From: Acanthornis magna
Lineage: Eukaryota; Chordata; Aves; Passeriformes; Acanthizidae
Assembly: GCA_036785705.1 (NCBI GenBank)
Contig: JAWUZG010000159.1
Span: 5,208,001 to 5,272,000 of the forward strand
Reading direction: 5' to 3'
Length of the DNA stretch: 64,000 nucleotides
Each line of letters starts with the position of its first letter. Position 1 is the first letter of the stretch. The notes beneath the pieces were generated by a model. That model had not been told where the DNA came from, made no database searches, and was given only the letters and a program-made list of their open reading frames with translations. Positions 50,085-63,770 of the stretch are shown here, one piece after another. The position numbers and the translations under genes are program-made.

Positions 50085-53000
50085 CCAAAGAAAGAAGCCC
50101 AGTTGGATGAGATTTGGAGACTTGCTACTGAAGTGTACAATGGTCATATTTAATCTTACAGTTTACACTTGCTAAAAATTGTCTGTTCTGGAGGGATTGG
50201 TGGTAGTTCTGTGCTGACTTTATTGGTGTGACAGTGACAAAATTCCGGGGATTTCATTGGAGAAATCTGTCATAAAAGTTTCTCTTAGCTTTAAAACTGT
50301 ACTTTGAGGTGGCTGAGGGTTGTGTGCTTTTGTTCTTTCTTTTCACAGCAGCATAATTACTGGTCATAGTCCATGTGAGAAATCAATGCAAGCACCTGCA
50401 GGCAAAGGAAGTGGTTTCCATACGCTGTATGGGAGATCTCAGAATAGCTCCTTTGCTGTTATTCAGCTGTCACTTCACTTAGGTTTGAATTTACAGAAAA
50501 GTAAGAGACATCTGGTTCTTACTTTGAATTCTCCATGGGAAACACAATAGCAATAATTTCACTGAAGGAGGCTGTCTAGCAGTTCGTAATGATGGGACTA
50601 TTTTGGGTCTATTTAACTGTACAGTGGGTGCTTTTTTTCTGCAGGTAGTGGTGTCTCAGATTTTGATGTATGTTTCTTACCCTGTCCAGACTTCTTGTAA
50701 GTCTTAAATGAAGAATTCAACCAAAAAGCTCAAAATACTGGGGGGTTTTTTACATTTCAGTCAGGTTGCTTATGGACCTCAGTTAAGGACAAAAAATGTA
50801 CAAGTAAATTGTTTTTTCATTCTTAATCATTAGGACCTGATTCTAGTTGTTTTGGGAGAATCACATGTGACCACAAGACAGGAATTTTCTTTGTGAAGGA
50901 GTGAGCTGAAACCAGTTCTTCAGTCTGAGTCTACTATTTGTGCTGGAAACAGTTTTTCCCCCTCATAGGACTTTGATTTTGTTTGAATTAAAAAAATGAG
51001 TCAGGAACTTTGGGAATTGCTCCAGTGGAATGACTGTGACTGACATTTGATGGTCAGTGTGACCTTCACCAGTTCTTCACGTCAGTGCCATTAAATGGTT
51101 GCTCACAAGGCTCTGAACAGGGCCAGTCTCAAACCCCCTCCACTTTGAATCATTCTTTATTCTTCTCTTGGAAACATTTCTTCTTTTCTTTGATATCTGG
51201 TGTTTTGTGCTTGTATGAAAATAATGATGATAAAAATCATATGATTCAGGGTTAAAATATTGTGTCAGACAAATTAGGTTCTGAATGATTAGTAGGAAGA
51301 ATTAGTACTTCTTTGTGGTTTTGTCTTGGGCTTTAAATACTGAGAGAATGATAGGCTTTGGATAACTGATCTGTCTTGTCTTATTTTGCATTCTCTGGAC
51401 AGCAGAAATCATAATGAAGAAATTATTTAATTTTCAAGACTTGTTTAAAAAAGTTCCTGTTGCTTGAGTGCTTACTTGTATTTAGGAACTCACTAACTTA
51501 AATTTTAAGTGGCTTTAGGAGTGGCAAGGTGTTATTTTAAAAATCCCCTGGACTTTACATAGAGAAGGCTCTTTGATCAAACTGATCAGGTGTATAAATC
51601 CTGGAAGCACATCACTATATTAAACCAGGTTTGTTTTAGGAGCTATATACTGCTTCTGCTGTAGATGTGGAGACCCTACGGTCTGTTAATGACAAAGAAA
51701 TGAGAAGAAAAAGATAGCGAGAAGGTTTTAAAATACAAAAGATGTAGGCTCATTGCACTTCACAGCAGACAGGCAGGGTCTGGCTCGTCATTTTTGGTCA
51801 CTCATTTGATGTGTTCGTGAGCAACGTGATGATGTGCATGTGACTTTGAACATTATTTACATACCTGCACTCTATGCAGTGGGAGGTCTCATATTGGCAC
51901 TGTTTTTTTTATTGAGCTTGTTAGAGCTAACGGTAATTCCTGCAGCAGTCTGTAAAAATGAGTGGAATTATCCTTCAGTATGGAGCCGACATCTCTGGAT
52001 GCCAAAACAGTTATTGTTTTGTGCGAGGAATCAGAGTGTGCCAAAAATTCTTTCTCTTTTCTTTTTTCCTCTGTTATTAAAACTCAATGAAAGCTAAAAA
52101 AAGTAGAATGTCATGTCAAGAAGAATAATTGTTAATCTTGGCGTTAAAAACTTCTACAGATCAGTGTCACGTTGCAAAAGGAAAAGCTATCTCTTCATCA
52201 AAATGATGTTTGTTGGGAAGAACATTTTGCAGAGGAGCTCCTCTAAATATATGGAACTGAATCTTGCTCCTCAGAACTGTCCAGCTTAGTTTGCACTTAG
52301 CATCCACTCATCCAGAGAAACCCACAGGCAGAACAAAATTCTGGATACCCAGTGGTAGGTACTATGCAGTAAGCAGCTCTGTCTCATGACATTTGCAACC
52401 TCAAAAACAAGGAAAAACAGCCTGAGAAGACAGAACTATGTGTTTCACCACCAGAAAAGCCCTCGTGAGTCGTGAAGTCAGGCCAAGTACGATGAGGGTG
52501 GAAATGGGGAGGGCTGTGGTGCAGGGCTGGTGCTCCGGGGCTTTGCCCATTTTGCTCTGGTGGTTTTATGGATCCATTGCTGCTGCCTTCCCACCAAAAA
52601 GTGCCCTTTGCACTCACGGATTGCCAGTGTGGCCCCAGGGTGCTGCCATGGATCTGTGCCTGACTCTCCACAGAGCTCACCCTCCACGAAGGACAGGGGA
52701 TGGAGGCTCTCCTGCCAGCAAGGAAAGGACCACATGAAAAAGCGTCCGATCCACAGGAACAGCTGAGTTCTCAACAGTGTCTTAGGTGTAAATGCAAAGA
52801 AGGCATTTAATAGAGAGCGATGGGAGGTGTGTTAGAGGTTTTTAAGGATTTCCTTTAGAACATGAACGCTGTTCTGAGCAAATTGTTCTGAGCCATTGCT
52901 ACTCCCAGTTCTTCCTGCATTTCTTTTCTCCAACTCCTACTCTTTATTTTGTTAGAAAAGTAGAAGTTAACTGTTAGGCCATTGTGTTCTTCAAAATGAG

Positions 53001-55319
53001 TCAATTCTGCCATCTCCAACAGAGTTCAGTTTGAGTTTAGCTTCTGACTAAGATGAAGTACAATTAAAATGGGGAAAGTGGCACAGTGCTTAGTACTGTG
53101 TCTGCTAATTGCTGCTGTACTTTCATTTCTTGTGACAGCTCTCCATGATGCATTATCACTCTGGTGGGTTCCCCCCACCTTTAGCAGCTTTTCCTTGGAT
53201 TAATTTCTGAGCGTTGCTGCATATTGGTGCGCTGAGCACTTGGTACAATTTGCAACTGTTAAGTCTGGTCCTGAGTTTGCTACTATTAAAGTTCATATTT
53301 GATCCTGTGCCTCTTGTAATCACAGGAGGAGACATGGCTTTGCTGCTGCTTTCATGTTCCCCATTTCAGCCTCTCCTCTCTCTCCTCGTGCCCTTCGAAC
53401 AGATTGTTCCAGCCTGAGTGAATTGCGGACTATGAGGTAGAAGTACTGCCATGGAGGTAAAACACAGGAAGAAAAAACTAAGAAAGCAAAGCTAATTATT
53501 ACTTACTTCCATTGTGATTGGCATCATTTGTTTCAGTCACTGTTGTATTTTTTGTCTGTTCTTCTCAGCAAATTTTGCAACCCTGAAGTTGTCGCCAGAC
53601 TTTTACTATTTGAAATCAGTGTTGGAATTCTGAAATATAAATCCAAAATTAAAACATGCCAAAGTTCAGAATATTCAAACATGTGAGGAGTGTGATCTGT
53701 TTTATATCTTTACTATGATCTTTCTGTTATTTCATTGGTATTAGAGCAAGGAATGCCTATAGGTGTGTTGTGCTCCTGTGGTGTAAAATCAGTTCTTGCC
53801 TTTGGGATTTAATCAACCTTCAGAAATAAAACATACAAAATAGGTTAAATGGGGAGATTAGGGATTGTGAAGGTAATAATGATCAATTTATTTCTTTAGG
53901 AAATCTGAAACTAGATGTTCTGAATCTCATTCTACTATCTTAGACACTCTCTTCTCTCCACTTTATATCTCAGAGTTTGCATCAAACTTCCCTACTTCCA
54001 CTCTTTTCTGGGCTCAAGAATCAGATAATCAGATGGCAGTCTTGAAAATTTATCCTCCTTGAAATTTATGGCCAAATTTGTATTAGCTCCAGGAATTAAC
54101 TCTGCTATTTTTTATGGGAAGAGCAGTAATCTCAGGATTTGGTTAGGGGAAAAATGTTACTGAACGAAGCCATGAGCTGCAAGATCCCCTCATCCTGTGG
54201 GCAAGACCAGCTGTAGAGTCAGAGGGTCTATCCCTCCTTTTAGGAATAAATACCAGGCTAAATTCTGGTATCTCTGCTGATTTTTGTGCTTAAATTTCAT
54301 TCTCCATTAATGATTCATTTGGTAAAACCCTCTGCCTACAGAAAGGCCTGAATCGAACAGTTATTCCTACACAGATCACAAATTTAAATTGGGAGAGGCA
54401 GGCATTCTGTCAATGGTTAAATGACTAATTTGACAGTAGGCCATTCTTCCGAGAGTAAAATGCTCCCAGAGAAATGAGTGGGCTCAAATGGAGGCTGGGG
54501 CCATACACAATGCCAAGAGCTACACATGGTTCTCACATAAATATGTCCTTAATAGTTACTCTTAATACTTCATTGACTGATAGGTCATAAACTTCCAACA
54601 CTAAAAGTGCAGAGATAAGGAAACAAAAGGAGTTTCAGAAATGGAATGAAAGCCAGGGAATTTTTCCAGCTGTACAGATCTGTATTTCTCTTTGTTTGTA
54701 GTTCAAATTCTCGAGCTTGCCAGATTAGTGAATAAGAATCTTTTGTCCTTGTCCAGTAAATATCTTAATAATATGTAGAAAGCAGGCATGGAAAGCTGAT
54801 GCAGCTCCATGTTCACATGTCCCTCTGCTGATAACAGGGGAAGGGCTGGTCTAACACAAACACATCACCATGGAGTTCCAGTGACATGATCTGCTTCCAA
54901 AAGGAAACTCAAGACAGTCACATTCCATCCATTTAAATACATATCTGAGATATCAATCATCCACTGCTTGTAGGCAAGGATTAGAATGCTGAGGTAGTGA
55001 GTAGCAGTGCTGCTCCCACTGTATCTGAACCGTGAAAATATGGGATTTCCAGGGCCAAAACTCAGATCAAGAACTTGTGTTCCATTTAGGAACCCACATA
55101 AATGTCCGGATTTTTAAAAGAGTGCATGCCAGTAAATGCTGGCTTTATCAGCATGAAGCATTCTTGAAAACCTGGCTCTCCCACAGGAGTTTGAAATGGA
55201 GCTGATCCCTTTTGAAAGATGTGTACATAGACATTCCTTGGAAAAAGCCTTTGATGCACATGACTGATCAGATCCATAATAGCACCAAGGTTTGTTTTAT
55301 ACTCTGTTTGTTGTTTAAA
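50085..55319. other. Gene-poor sequence, no gene recognised
   Basis: AT-rich, apart from a moderately GC-rich stretch at 52,430-52,770 in which several frames on both strands are open for 78-99 codons. None of the products is recognised. The open frames are most simply explained by the lower AT content, or by an old element remnant. Confidence 0.5.
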
Positions 55320-55460
55320 GCCTCAGGAAGGGATCCCCTCCATCCACATCTCGCTGCCCACGCGGGGGAGCCCTGCGCTTCGCCGTTCCCAAAATCCCGG
55401 CTCGGGAAGGAGCCCTGGGATGTGCGAAGGTCCATCTGCAGCGCTGGCATTTGCTCTGGA
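55320..55460. promoter_or_regulatory. Small CpG-rich patch in the gene desert
   Basis: About 140 bp with clustered CpGs (ctcgctg, cacgcggg, tgcgcttcgccg, cccggctcggg, tgcgaag, cagcgct) in otherwise CpG-poor DNA. It may be a small regulatory element, a transcript start, or a retroelement fragment. Confidence 0.3.
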
Positions 55461-57595
55461 TGGCAGCTTCAGTGCCCCATCAGAGCTGCCACAGCTGCAT
55501 CAGGCTTTCGAGGTCTTTAACTCAGCTGTGTTTTCTCTCTCCATGAACTGGGAGTTCAAAAAATACTTTGTATATATCAAATCTTTCCCGAGATATATTA
55601 ATCTTTGATATCCAAGCAACCTGAATCCTCACCTATTTTTTCAACCCCTTGTCCCCTTATTATGCCTTCTTGTATTTGCTAGTTGTAGGACTGTTTTCTT
55701 CCCCTTTTTGCAGCTCTTTTGGCTCACCAAACATCTTTCAGCAGAATCACAGTGTTTGCATCTTTTTTGCACCACCTGGGTATCTGTTCTCAGAAACTCC
55801 TATTCAGAAATATTTATCCCTCCCATGCTTCTTCCTAAATGGTGTTTCCATCCTCTGTGGTGAGAATATCCCTTTGTTTTACTGCTGTCAATGAATGCAC
55901 GGGTAGTGCCACAAAATTTATTGAAGTATTTCACATGAAGTTAAAAAAAAAAGAGCTGGGATAGCTGATGGATATAAGCTGGATCTGACATGGTTTGCAG
56001 GTGTATTGCTCAGGCAAACCCACAAACCATAAATACAACCAAGCTTCCTAGAACTTCGTGTTGGTTAAAAAGTACTCCAAATTCTTCCTGTTATGATGTA
56101 GGCTGTTGGGTTTTAATTTTTTTCCCAGAGTCCTTCTTTTCTGATCTTAATTCTTCCTTCATGAAAGCACAAGGCTTGGCTCTTAGTTCCGTATGTCTTT
56201 ATAAGCCCACACCCTGAACACAAAATAGTGTTGAAGATCACTCCCTTGTCTTATCCTGCCAAACACAAACTTTAAAGAGGTTTGGGATGTGGATGTTCTT
56301 TTGTCCTGCTCAACAGACCCCTGACTGAGATAATATCCTTAGGGTTATGAAGTATTATTGAAAGGAAGCACAAGAACACTGTGCTCTAGTTCTGCATGTG
56401 GCTTTAATTATAGATTCTCCTGAATCCTTTTCATACCTGCTCCTAAATTTCTTTTTTCTTGAATTTTCTTCCACTCTGTAATGATTCTCTTCAAATGAGT
56501 TTTTAAAATGCTATATAGGAGCTAACTATACAGAACTAAGGGATCCTGATATTACCTTTTATCTTCTTGTTTCTAATTCAGCCTGACAAGCTGTGCAGAA
56601 TAGCTTGAAGAACTGGGGCCTCTTCCTCATGAAAGCACCTATAAATTAACAGCAAAGGAGTTTGAGCTGCTTTTCATTATCTTACATCCAATGGCTGAAT
56701 TTACACACCAAACAAAACAGTATCATCATCTTACAAAATAATGTTTGGGGAAAACATGTGTTTCGGAATTATTTTTTTTGGTGCTCAGTAATAGCAGCAC
56801 TTCATTTCTTTTAGATAAATATTTATACAAGCATGCACTGTAAACCAAGAAAGCCCAGGGTCTGAGGCCCTTCAGCAAAGAATCTCTCATTTTCTATGAT
56901 GGTTTTTTTTCCCTGAGCTGTTTTATAAGTATTAACCACTGAGGGAGTTAAGAACCTAAAAAGAAAATATTTTTGAATACTGGAAGGAGATCAGTTTCCT
57001 TTCCCTAGACATGATGTTACTCAGTGCAAACTACAGCCTTAAGTAAAAACAAAGTGTGCATTGAGAAATACTCTGTAGAACAGCTGCATTTCTGAAATGT
57101 TGTAGGCAGGGAAAGTTTTACCCCTGGACTCTCTTCAGGCGTCTCAGAAGTTTCTGGTGCCCTGGTGTTATAAGGATATTAAAAAAAAATTCTGTTTAAA
57201 AATTGGCTGCCAGAAAAGCCTTACTTTAAGGAGAACACACCCTCCCCACACCCCCTTAAATTCTTAAGTACTCTTTAAAATTCTACTGTCCTAGAAATTG
57301 GCCTGTGTCAGGAAAAAATCATTGTGTCTGATTTGATTTTATATCTTTTTAATGATGGGACTTCATTAAGAGAGCAATTAATTGTTCATAACAGTGATTA
57401 CTGTTTTATACCAATCTACACTTTTCCAAACAACCCATGTGCCTTCGGTACCTGCTTTTACAGGCATTCATATGCTGAGTGCCGGGACCAGATATTTCAG
57501 AGCAAAGAGGGGTAGTTTCAAAAGAGTCAGAAGAAGTTATGTTTCCAGCTGAAACTAGCACGGATTACACAGTAAACTGGTATTTTCCATGTCAG
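55461..57595. other. Non-coding, no gene recognised
   Basis: AT-rich intergenic sequence with short unremarkable open frames. Confidence 0.6.
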
Positions 57596-57621
57596 TTTTG
57601 GACAAGATAACTTGTCCAAAA
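57596..57621. repeat. Perfect 11-bp inverted repeat with 4-nt loop
   Basis: TTTTGGACAAG, loop ATAA, CTTGTCCAAAA. It lies 29 nt before the A27 tract and overlaps MIR-like sequence. Confidence 0.85.
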
Positions 57622-57650
57622 TTACATAGGAAACTGAGGCTAAGAAACTT
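57606..57650 (+). mobile_element. Possible MIR-like fragments in swapped order
   Basis: ATAACTTGTCCAAAATTACA resembles the MIR/CORE segment GTGACTTGCCCAAGGTCACA. It is followed by GGAAACTGAGGCTAAG, which in intact copies comes before it. Short and diverged, so tentative. Confidence 0.3.
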
Positions 57651-57677
57651 AAAAAAAAAAAAAAAAAAAAAAAAAAA
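57651..57677 (+). repeat. Poly-A tract (A27)
   Basis: Twenty-seven A in a row, the longest homopolymer in the window. It follows MIR-like sequence but has no recognised LINE or processed-gene body. Confidence 0.95.
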
Positions 57678-60600
57678 TTGGCTTTAATGCTGTTGTATTA
57701 GCTTTTTTCAACCCCCTTAAGTCTCTAACATTACAGTTCCTCACCTGGCTGCTCCAGCATTATCAAGAAGCTTATTCTTAGTCCTATTCCTGGAACTGAA
57801 CTTGTTTGCAGAGGTGAAATGGCTTGCTAAATAAAGCAAATTCCTATCTGTAACCAATTCAGATGTAGTACAGGAAAAATAAAATGAAGTTCTAAGAACT
57901 TATTTTGCACTCATTAAAGGAATTTTCATTTGATTCAAAGTTGTTGCACAGTCCTGAGAGAGAAATGAGTGCATGCAAAATGGCCTAAAACATCCACTGT
58001 AAAACTGTTAAACTTAGGAGAGTTGTGTAAAATTTGGTTGTTGTACTTGGCTGGCTTTACCTGTACTTTTTTCAGTTTTGATTTGAGTAGTGGTTTTGAC
58101 TCTGTTTAGAACTGGGCCAGAACCACAACTGTGGATCTAAATACCCACATGTCCTGGCCCAGATCTGAATTTTTCATGTTGAGTTCATTTCTGATTCAAA
58201 AGAACCCCCAAATTCTGGGCAAAATTCTATCAAAACCACAAAGCTGCACCGGTTGGAGTGCCAAGCCACAGTTCAGCCCAGGTTTGTTTGAAAATGACTA
58301 AAAACTGGTCACAGATTCTGTTGAACATGATCCAAAATTGAATCATAGTATTTAGAAACTTCAGCAAACTGAGGCAGAACTCAGCGGTTGCAGTGAAACC
58401 AAAATTGAGAGAGTGTTGTGAGGTCTTAATTTCTTTTTGTGGACATTTCTTGCAGTTCAGCAAACCCATCCTGAGAACTGCATTGGTTCAGGGGAACTGA
58501 TAGTTCAGAGAACTTGTGTGCTTGAGAGTAATTCTTAAAGGGCTGAAAGCAATGATGGAAATGTATCAGTTTCCCCTCTTATGCTTTTTCCATTTTTAGT
58601 GGAGTTGCTCTTGTTCTGTTCTGCCTTCTGCACAATTAAAATAAAAGCCTTTGAAGTGTCTGAATTTGCATATTTTATTTTTTTCCAGAGACTTTGTCAC
58701 AGCCTCTTATGGAAGTGATAGCATTAAATTGGAGCAGCACAATGAATTCCAGGAAGCGAGTAATCTTCATTAAGCTTGTTTATTTGCAGGAGCTCCATTA
58801 AATTAAGAATGCTTATCAGGCTATGTCTGCGCTGATGAAACCAGTTCTGCTGCTTGCCTTGAGGGATTGGTTCCCTACCTGACACCTCGGGGTCCTGGAT
58901 TTAAATTGTCTCTTTGGCAAAACCCATAGATCATTAGTTCAAAACTGACATTTAACCTATAGCACAAGATCAGTCTTTATAGTATTTTTTACATCTTCTC
59001 AATTTTACAGATTAAGAAATAGGGCTACAACCCAATGTATGACTTAAAACAGGTGAAAGGAAACTTGGTTTTAAGATATTTCTTTTGTGGTAAGGGCAGG
59101 TGTAGTTTTGGACTGATCCGGTCTGAGGTGTGAGTGCTGGTGCATTCTCTTAAAATTAGAAGTAAAAGAGAAAGTTTAATCAATTCTGAATGTAAAAAAT
59201 GGCAGAATTCCAGTCTAATACCTTGAAAAGGAACTCATAAAACATGAAATCAAATTTAATTTCTCACTAAGTGTATTTAATGATGACTATAAGTCAGTGG
59301 TGAAGCTCTTCTCCAAATTATTTATGTAGAAATTTACACTTCTTCAAAATGCCAATAAAAATAATTTTGATGTGTTTAAATTCTCCTGCACTGCAACTCA
59401 AATATTTGGAAATATTCACTCCTCTGAAAGGATAATTGTTGTGGTGAATTGGATACATTATCAGCCACAGATAGGAGGTCTCCAAAAAGAGGCCTCCCCG
59501 TAAAGACATTTGTGCTCTCACTTAATTAACCCAATGGCATTTGGTTCCAGCAAAGGCATTCTGCTACATAATGACAAGAAAAATGAGATATTAGTGAAGA
59601 TCTGGGAAGAGATGAATACACATCTGCTTGTATTTGCTTTCCTGGCATGACCCATCAGGTTGCTCTTTAGGACTAAAATTAAAAATGTAGGGAATAGAAG
59701 ATTTGAAAGAAAGAAAAGCCTCCTCATATCTTCTCCTAATTGAAAATGTAGAAAGGCATAATGGAGAGAGGCTGAACTTGTAAATGCTTTGGGTTTGTAT
59801 TCCTATTGCAGGAGCTGTGTCTGTGCTCTTGTGTGTATGTATCAATTATAAATATATATCTGCTTTTGCAGTGACAGACTATTTTAAGGTGGCTCAAACA
59901 GTTATTGGTACCAAACTGCTTGATAATGAATGTCTGGAAAACTGTGATGACAGATCAAAGGATCAGCATTTTAGGTTTCCATTCCTGGTGTATCTAGTTT
60001 AGATTGACTGTAAATAAAGTTCTAGTCGGGTTCCAAATGAGCAAGGCAGGGTCTTACAGGGTAGGGTAGCATTATCTCGGGAATACTGCTGAAACATCCT
60101 TCTGGAGGGGGCTGATCTGTGAGAATTGTGGAGAGATTTGTAAGCCTTGATTTTTAGTGAAGATTGCCTAAAGCAATATTAATTGAATATGCATCTTTCT
60201 GATAAACATACTGTACTTCTGAAACTGTTGTCATCAACATGACAACAAATGAGTGTGGAAAAATAAAATCCTTGAGCAAGAGGCAGATTTGCTGATGAGA
60301 AACTCCACCGGGAAGTCTGGAGCTTGCCATCCCATTTGTAAACAACTGCACCCATGTGGCTGCGTCAGACGGACTCTGTTTGTGTGCAGGGGCGGCTGGG
60401 CTCTGCCTTTGTGCCACGCTGAAAGAGGGAAGAAGACGAAAAGTGATGGCAATGAAATGAATATGCAGAAAAGGAGGAATCTGATTCAGGGAGAGGAGCT
60501 TTGGGTTGGGGTTTAATGTTATGGATTAGTCTGTTACAGTTTATTTCCTCCTGAGGGTGTTTTTTTCCAGTTGCTTTTCTCGTATGTGTGGTCTTCACTC

Positions 60601-62577
60601 GGCAGAGCTTGTGTCATCCTTTTCATCTGGTTGTAAAGAAGTTTTTTGGCTACATATTCCCTTGCTACAAGGATCTTGAATTACATTTCTTCAGGGTTTC
60701 TGAACTACGTGGGATACGGAGCTGAGAAGAATGCACTTATAAAGGTTTAGGCTGCATGCTCCTTTAAATTTGCAGGGACTTGGTTGCACTGGTCTTCCAT
60801 GTAATCTTGAAAATCTATAATAATTTGGATATAAGAATAGAGAAATCCAAGCCTGTTGGATTTCACTGCACTTGAGTGAGGACTTCACTTACTAACACCA
60901 TAACTAGAGTGAATTTGAAAGATCTACTTCTCCTTGTTCCTTCTGCCTTTTTACAGATGTGTATGCTGTAAAAGTTATTTATAGGATTCATTTAAATTCC
61001 ACATTTTTCCCAGTACATTTTCCACCTTCTTTTTCACAGCACTTACTTGTAAAATCAATACTCTCAAACAGCTTTACTTTTTAAACTCCCCCTACCTTCC
61101 TCTAAAGCTTAGAGGGTTCTGTGTGTTTCCATGGAGCCACTTCTAAGCAGATAGAAACAAACTCATGCACAAAAGTTCATTTTTAAGGAAAGCCAAGGCT
61201 GGTTTATGCTATGAAGAGCCTAATCACGCTTGGCTCCTGCAGGTGCAGAGTTTAAAATGAAATAGTCGATATTCAAAACACCTGGTGCATATTTTTGTTG
61301 CGGATAGGTGGTTCTACACCATAACTGGGTGAAGTACCCTGGGAAAAGGACTTCATTTTCTACTACGGATTTGTTATTAATACCTCTCTCCTTTTATAAG
61401 GTGTTTCACAGAATCCCAAATATCAGGATTGTTGTTACTATTGAAGCACGTAAGCACATGTTACTGTCTACAGGTTTCTATGTCCACGCTTTAGCAAAAA
61501 CAGTGAATTAAACCTCACAGCAAACTGTGAGATAGAGAAATGTGAGACCTATTTGTGAGCCCTTGTCACAGTAGCTGGAAAAACCCCCACATTTGAAGTC
61601 GGATTTTCAGCTGAGGGTACTCCCAGTTCAGACCCAAAACACAAAGTCACGACTGTGCCATGCCTTCGACCTATGAGGAGGAAGTACCTAAAGCTGGAAA
61701 AACAATGAGGTAACATCAGAGCATTCGTTACAATTACAGGAATATTAATTAAGAAGAGTAAATGGTTTTTGGAGGCTTCTGTGCAGGGAGGTTTATTCTA
61801 AATACGGTGGTCAGGATCCTGAAGTGCCGTTCCTCTGGTGACCAACAGTAGAACTGACTTTCTTTACGCTTGCTTAAGGTTTGGCCTCTTCTGTTCGACA
61901 ATTCCTACGTGATCACAAAACAGTAACAAAGCTGAATTTGACTCATAACAGAACCAAGATTTCTCTTGATTTCAGATTTACCAAAACAGTGGCTTGACAA
62001 TTGCCTCCGTTCACTATAGATATATGAGCTACATTCACAGTTGTTTCCTCAGCGTGGGTTTGATTTCAACAATTCTGGAATTCAGAGCTTGTCAAGCTCC
62101 TTTGTGATTGACTTAATCTTTCACAGAAGGATCTCCTGGATTTGTAGCTGAGATCTTGACTTTGTCTTCAAAATCTTTTTTTATTTCTCAGTGTTTCCTT
62201 TACTAATGCCCCTACCAAGAAAAGAAAGCAAATAGTGGATTTTTTACAACTGCTTATAGCATAACACAGGGGAAACTTCAAAGCACAGAGAAGTGATTAT
62301 GCTTGTTCTTTATCCTCTTTTTTTTTCTTCCTCCCCCCATTTCAAATTATAGTTATATTTTTCTCTGACTCTCATGTTACTTTCTTCTTCAAGCTGCCAA
62401 AAGTCTTCAACTGTGCTGCTGGAGATTAAATGGCAAATTTCTGGCAAACATCACAGAGCTTTGTTTTCATTGAAGAATCAAACCTAGCCTCTGCTTAACA
62501 GGAGAATCACTTTACTAGCACTATCATTTATGCTCATAGTTCTTGGATTTGTTGTCATTTGCACATGGAAACACAAC
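57678..62577. other. Non-coding, no gene recognised
   Basis: AT-rich intergenic sequence. A faint MIR-like TTTTACAGATTAAGAAATAG occurs near 59,004-59,023. No coding exon seen. Confidence 0.55.
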
Positions 62578-62593
62578 ATTTGCATATGCAAAT
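62578..62593. promoter_or_regulatory. Palindromic double octamer (POU-factor-like) site
   Basis: ATTTGCATATGCAAAT is a perfect 16-bp palindrome formed by two head-to-head octamer motifs. Further CATTTGCA and GCATTTG half-site-like sequences flank it within about 25 bp. Regulatory function is inferred from motif content only. Confidence 0.35.
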
Positions 62594-63520
62594 AGTGCAT
62601 TTGAGTGTCTTGTGCTTTGAAAACAGTACACAAGGTACAATACCCACAGTAGTCTAAAGAACAAATGCATGGAATAAATTGGGAGCTGGTGAAGAGAAGA
62701 ACGACAGGATAATTATGGCAAATACTCTGACAGAGTCAAGAACCTTATTTTAAATATCTGTTGTCAGTGGGGTCAGCTATAAAATCCCCATCTGCTGTTC
62801 CATGGGACCCAGTCCATCCCTCACATAGTTTTATCCGGAGGAGAGAGAACTGACACTGAACTGACGGCCTGGCTGAGCATCAAAGTGTTTTGTAAAAGCC
62901 CTGCTGATTGTGCTGATTCAAAGGATTAATTATTTTACATTTGCTAGAATCAAAGCAACTTATGACATTAATGAGAACAGGAAAGAGGAAAGCAGAGGAT
63001 AGTAGGACCAGTGGCAATCAGCACTGATGTTGGCTACCCCACACCATTAAGGAATTGCTCCCTTAAAATCTCAGAAGAGCACACAGACTGTGCATAGAAT
63101 GTCTTTTGGAGGAGGCTTTGATCTTTTGGATGAACCTGCCCTGTTTGCTGTGTTTTTAGGCAGGCAGTGGGAACACAAGATGTGAGATATCAGACACAGA
63201 TGATAGGAAATGGGCTCTCAGGGCAGAAAAATTAAGGAGAGCACAGATATGCCTAAATGACCAAAATGAAAATCTGAACTCCACGTGTCTTTCTATTACG
63301 AAGTATTGCAGGTCAGGGTCTTCTTTTACATTTTATAACAGAGGGTTAGCACAAACTCCTCTGCTTGCTCTCCCCATTTCCCTGCCCTGATAACCTGGAG
63401 AGGAAGCCTCTTGCAGAGAGCAGAATTCTGGAGGGAAATTCATGTGGAGCACAGTAACAGGTTCAGAGAGGATCTTGAGTATGCTGCTCTTTGGGCAGTT
63501 CAGCTTCAATTTACACGGGC
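62594..63520. other. Non-coding, no gene recognised
   Basis: AT-rich sequence leading up to the CR1 fragment. Nothing further recognised. Confidence 0.55.
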
Positions 63521-63770
63521 AGATAATGGTAGAACAGGAGGAGACAGTTTTGAACTAAAATAGGGGAGATTTAGGTTAGATATTAGGATGAAGTTCTTTA
63601 CTCAGAGGGTGGTGAGACATTGGCACAGGGAAGTTGTTGCTACCCCAACCCTGGAAGTATCCAAGGCCAGGCTGGATGGAGCTTGGAGCAGCCTGGAATA
63701 GTGGAAGGTATGGGTGAAGCGAGATGCGCTTTAAGATCCCTTCCAACCCAACCCATTCCACGATTCTGTG
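63521..63770 (+). mobile_element. CR1 LINE, 5'-truncated 3' end
   Basis: It matches the avian CR1 3' region in order: AGGGGAGATTTAGGTTAGAT, TTCTTTACTCAGAGGGTGGT, CACTGGCACAGG-like sequence, CCCTGGAAGT, CCAAGGCCAGGCTGGATGGA, GCTTGGAGCAGCCTGG, TAGTGGAAGGT, and the terminal CCTTCCAACCCAACCCATTC with ATTCTGTG. Only the UTR-like 3' end is present, so it is a dead 5'-truncated copy. Small deletions and substitutions show moderate age. It is the clearest taxonomic marker in the window. Confidence 0.93.
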
